Positions 63,683 through 64,000 of a DNA stretch of 64,000 bases are shown piece after piece (the stretch's first letter is position 1; the number at the start of each line of letters is the position of its first letter). Source of the stretch: Sphingomonas sp. AOB5 (lineage in GTDB: Bacteria; Pseudomonadota; Alphaproteobacteria; Sphingomonadales; Sphingomonadaceae); NCBI RefSeq assembly GCF_029433115.1, contig NZ_JARNTV010000013.1:1-64000 (forward strand), in the 5' to 3' direction. A model generated the notes under the pieces. That model was not told the DNA's origin, searched no databases, and saw nothing but the letters and a program-made list of their open reading frames with translations. The position numbers and the translations under genes were made by a program.

Positions 63683-64000
63683 ATGTCTCGCTTATTTGCC
63701 CTCGCCTTCGCCGCGCCGATGGCGATCGTCGCCACGCCCGCCATGGCCCAGCCGGCCGATGCCGCGCTGGTGCAACTGGTCACCGATTTCGTCGACGCCG
63801 AGCGCAATTTCGACCAGCCGCGCCTCGCTGCGCTCATCACCAGCGACTATGCGGAAGTCTCACCGGTCGGCGAACTCGACCTGCACGACGCGTTCCTCGG
63901 CTTCTACGCGCCCGACAAGAAGCGCCCGGTGCCGGTTACCACGATCAGCGAACCGCTGGTGCGCAGCTATGGCGATGCTGCGTCGATCATCGTCCGTCTG
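63683..64000 (+). CDS. NTF2-like (DUF4440-type) exported protein, 3' end cut off
   Basis: 106 codons are present: signal peptide MSRLFALAFAAPMAIVATPAMAQ, then VTDFVDAERNFDQPRLAALITSDY and ISEPLVRSYGDAASIIVRL (each read in parts), the start of a SnoaL/NTF2-like fold. The window ends before its stop. Confidence 0.75.
   Translation, partial: MSRLFALAFAAPMAIVATPAMAQPADAALVQLVTDFVDAERNFDQPRLAALITSDYAEVSPVGELDLHDAFLGFYAPDKKRPVPVTTISEPLVRSYGDAASIIVRL

Noticed and set aside
61342-63840. 832-residue minus-strand ORF
   Set aside because: Antisense shadow of the SDR and membrane-protein genes, which have clear domains and ribosome sites.

Overview
The window is a dense, GC-rich chromosomal segment of an alphaproteobacterium, most likely a sphingomonad (Sphingomonas or a close relative). 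That placement is inferred from the gene families and their order: aroK-aroB beside a XerD-type recombinase, aroA-cmk-PPIase-rpsA-ihfB, the Grx4-BolA-DUF1476 trio, a DUF3333-type PstA, and the palindromic repeats between genes. Neither rRNA nor a complete replication locus is present. Two tRNAs are: Ala-GGC and Leu-TAA.

Layout. 1-2037 (minus): start of a XerD-like recombinase, a large secreted helical protein and a 45-residue membrane peptide. 2130-7820 (plus): shikimate genes aroK-aroB, a hybrid histidine kinase and a secreted M1 aminopeptidase. 7972-11434 (minus): five ORFs carrying six phage tail-collar domains, with no other phage genes. 11746-18349: tRNA-Ala, a zinc-ribbon protein, aroA-cmk-cyclophilin, an MliC-like lipoprotein, rpsA, ihfB and tRNA-Leu. 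18432-28646: a SUKH protein, a peptide-type binding lipoprotein, RNase T2-nadC, a DUF885 protease-like gene overlapping a PhyH dioxygenase, a two-HTH regulator and nadA. 28715-32539: DUF4230, an MBL-fold hydrolase, and an M56-BlaI pair with tandem operators. 34056-39113: Grx4-BolA-zeta-type inhibitor, then quinone reductase, leuD, lactonase-like and leuC on the minus strand.

39180-53793 is a more accessory stretch: a TIR-like membrane protein of visibly lower GC, cytochrome c, an epimerase, small membrane proteins, a Bax-inhibitor-1 protein, ThpR, DUF4199 with a membrane LuxR protein, two paralogous pairs of unknown function, a tyrosine phosphatase, an MFS carrier and Cu/Zn superoxide dismutase. 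53866-60995 is the complete phosphate regulon phoR-pstSCAB-phoU-phoB, tightly overlapped, with a Pho-box-like sequence at the phoR/pstS junction. The end holds an SDR enzyme, a polytopic membrane protein and a truncated NTF2-like protein.

The most interesting non-gene signals are: a near-identical dyad operator shared by the cytochrome c gene and the membrane protein at 62485; tandem BlaI-type boxes; a 19-bp direct repeat in helical phase before the HTH regulator; a conserved promoter block in front of both members of the 46660/47504 pair; and a plus-strand promoter-terminator unit between two minus-strand genes that looks like a small RNA. No CRISPR array, integrase-bounded island or complete prophage was seen.
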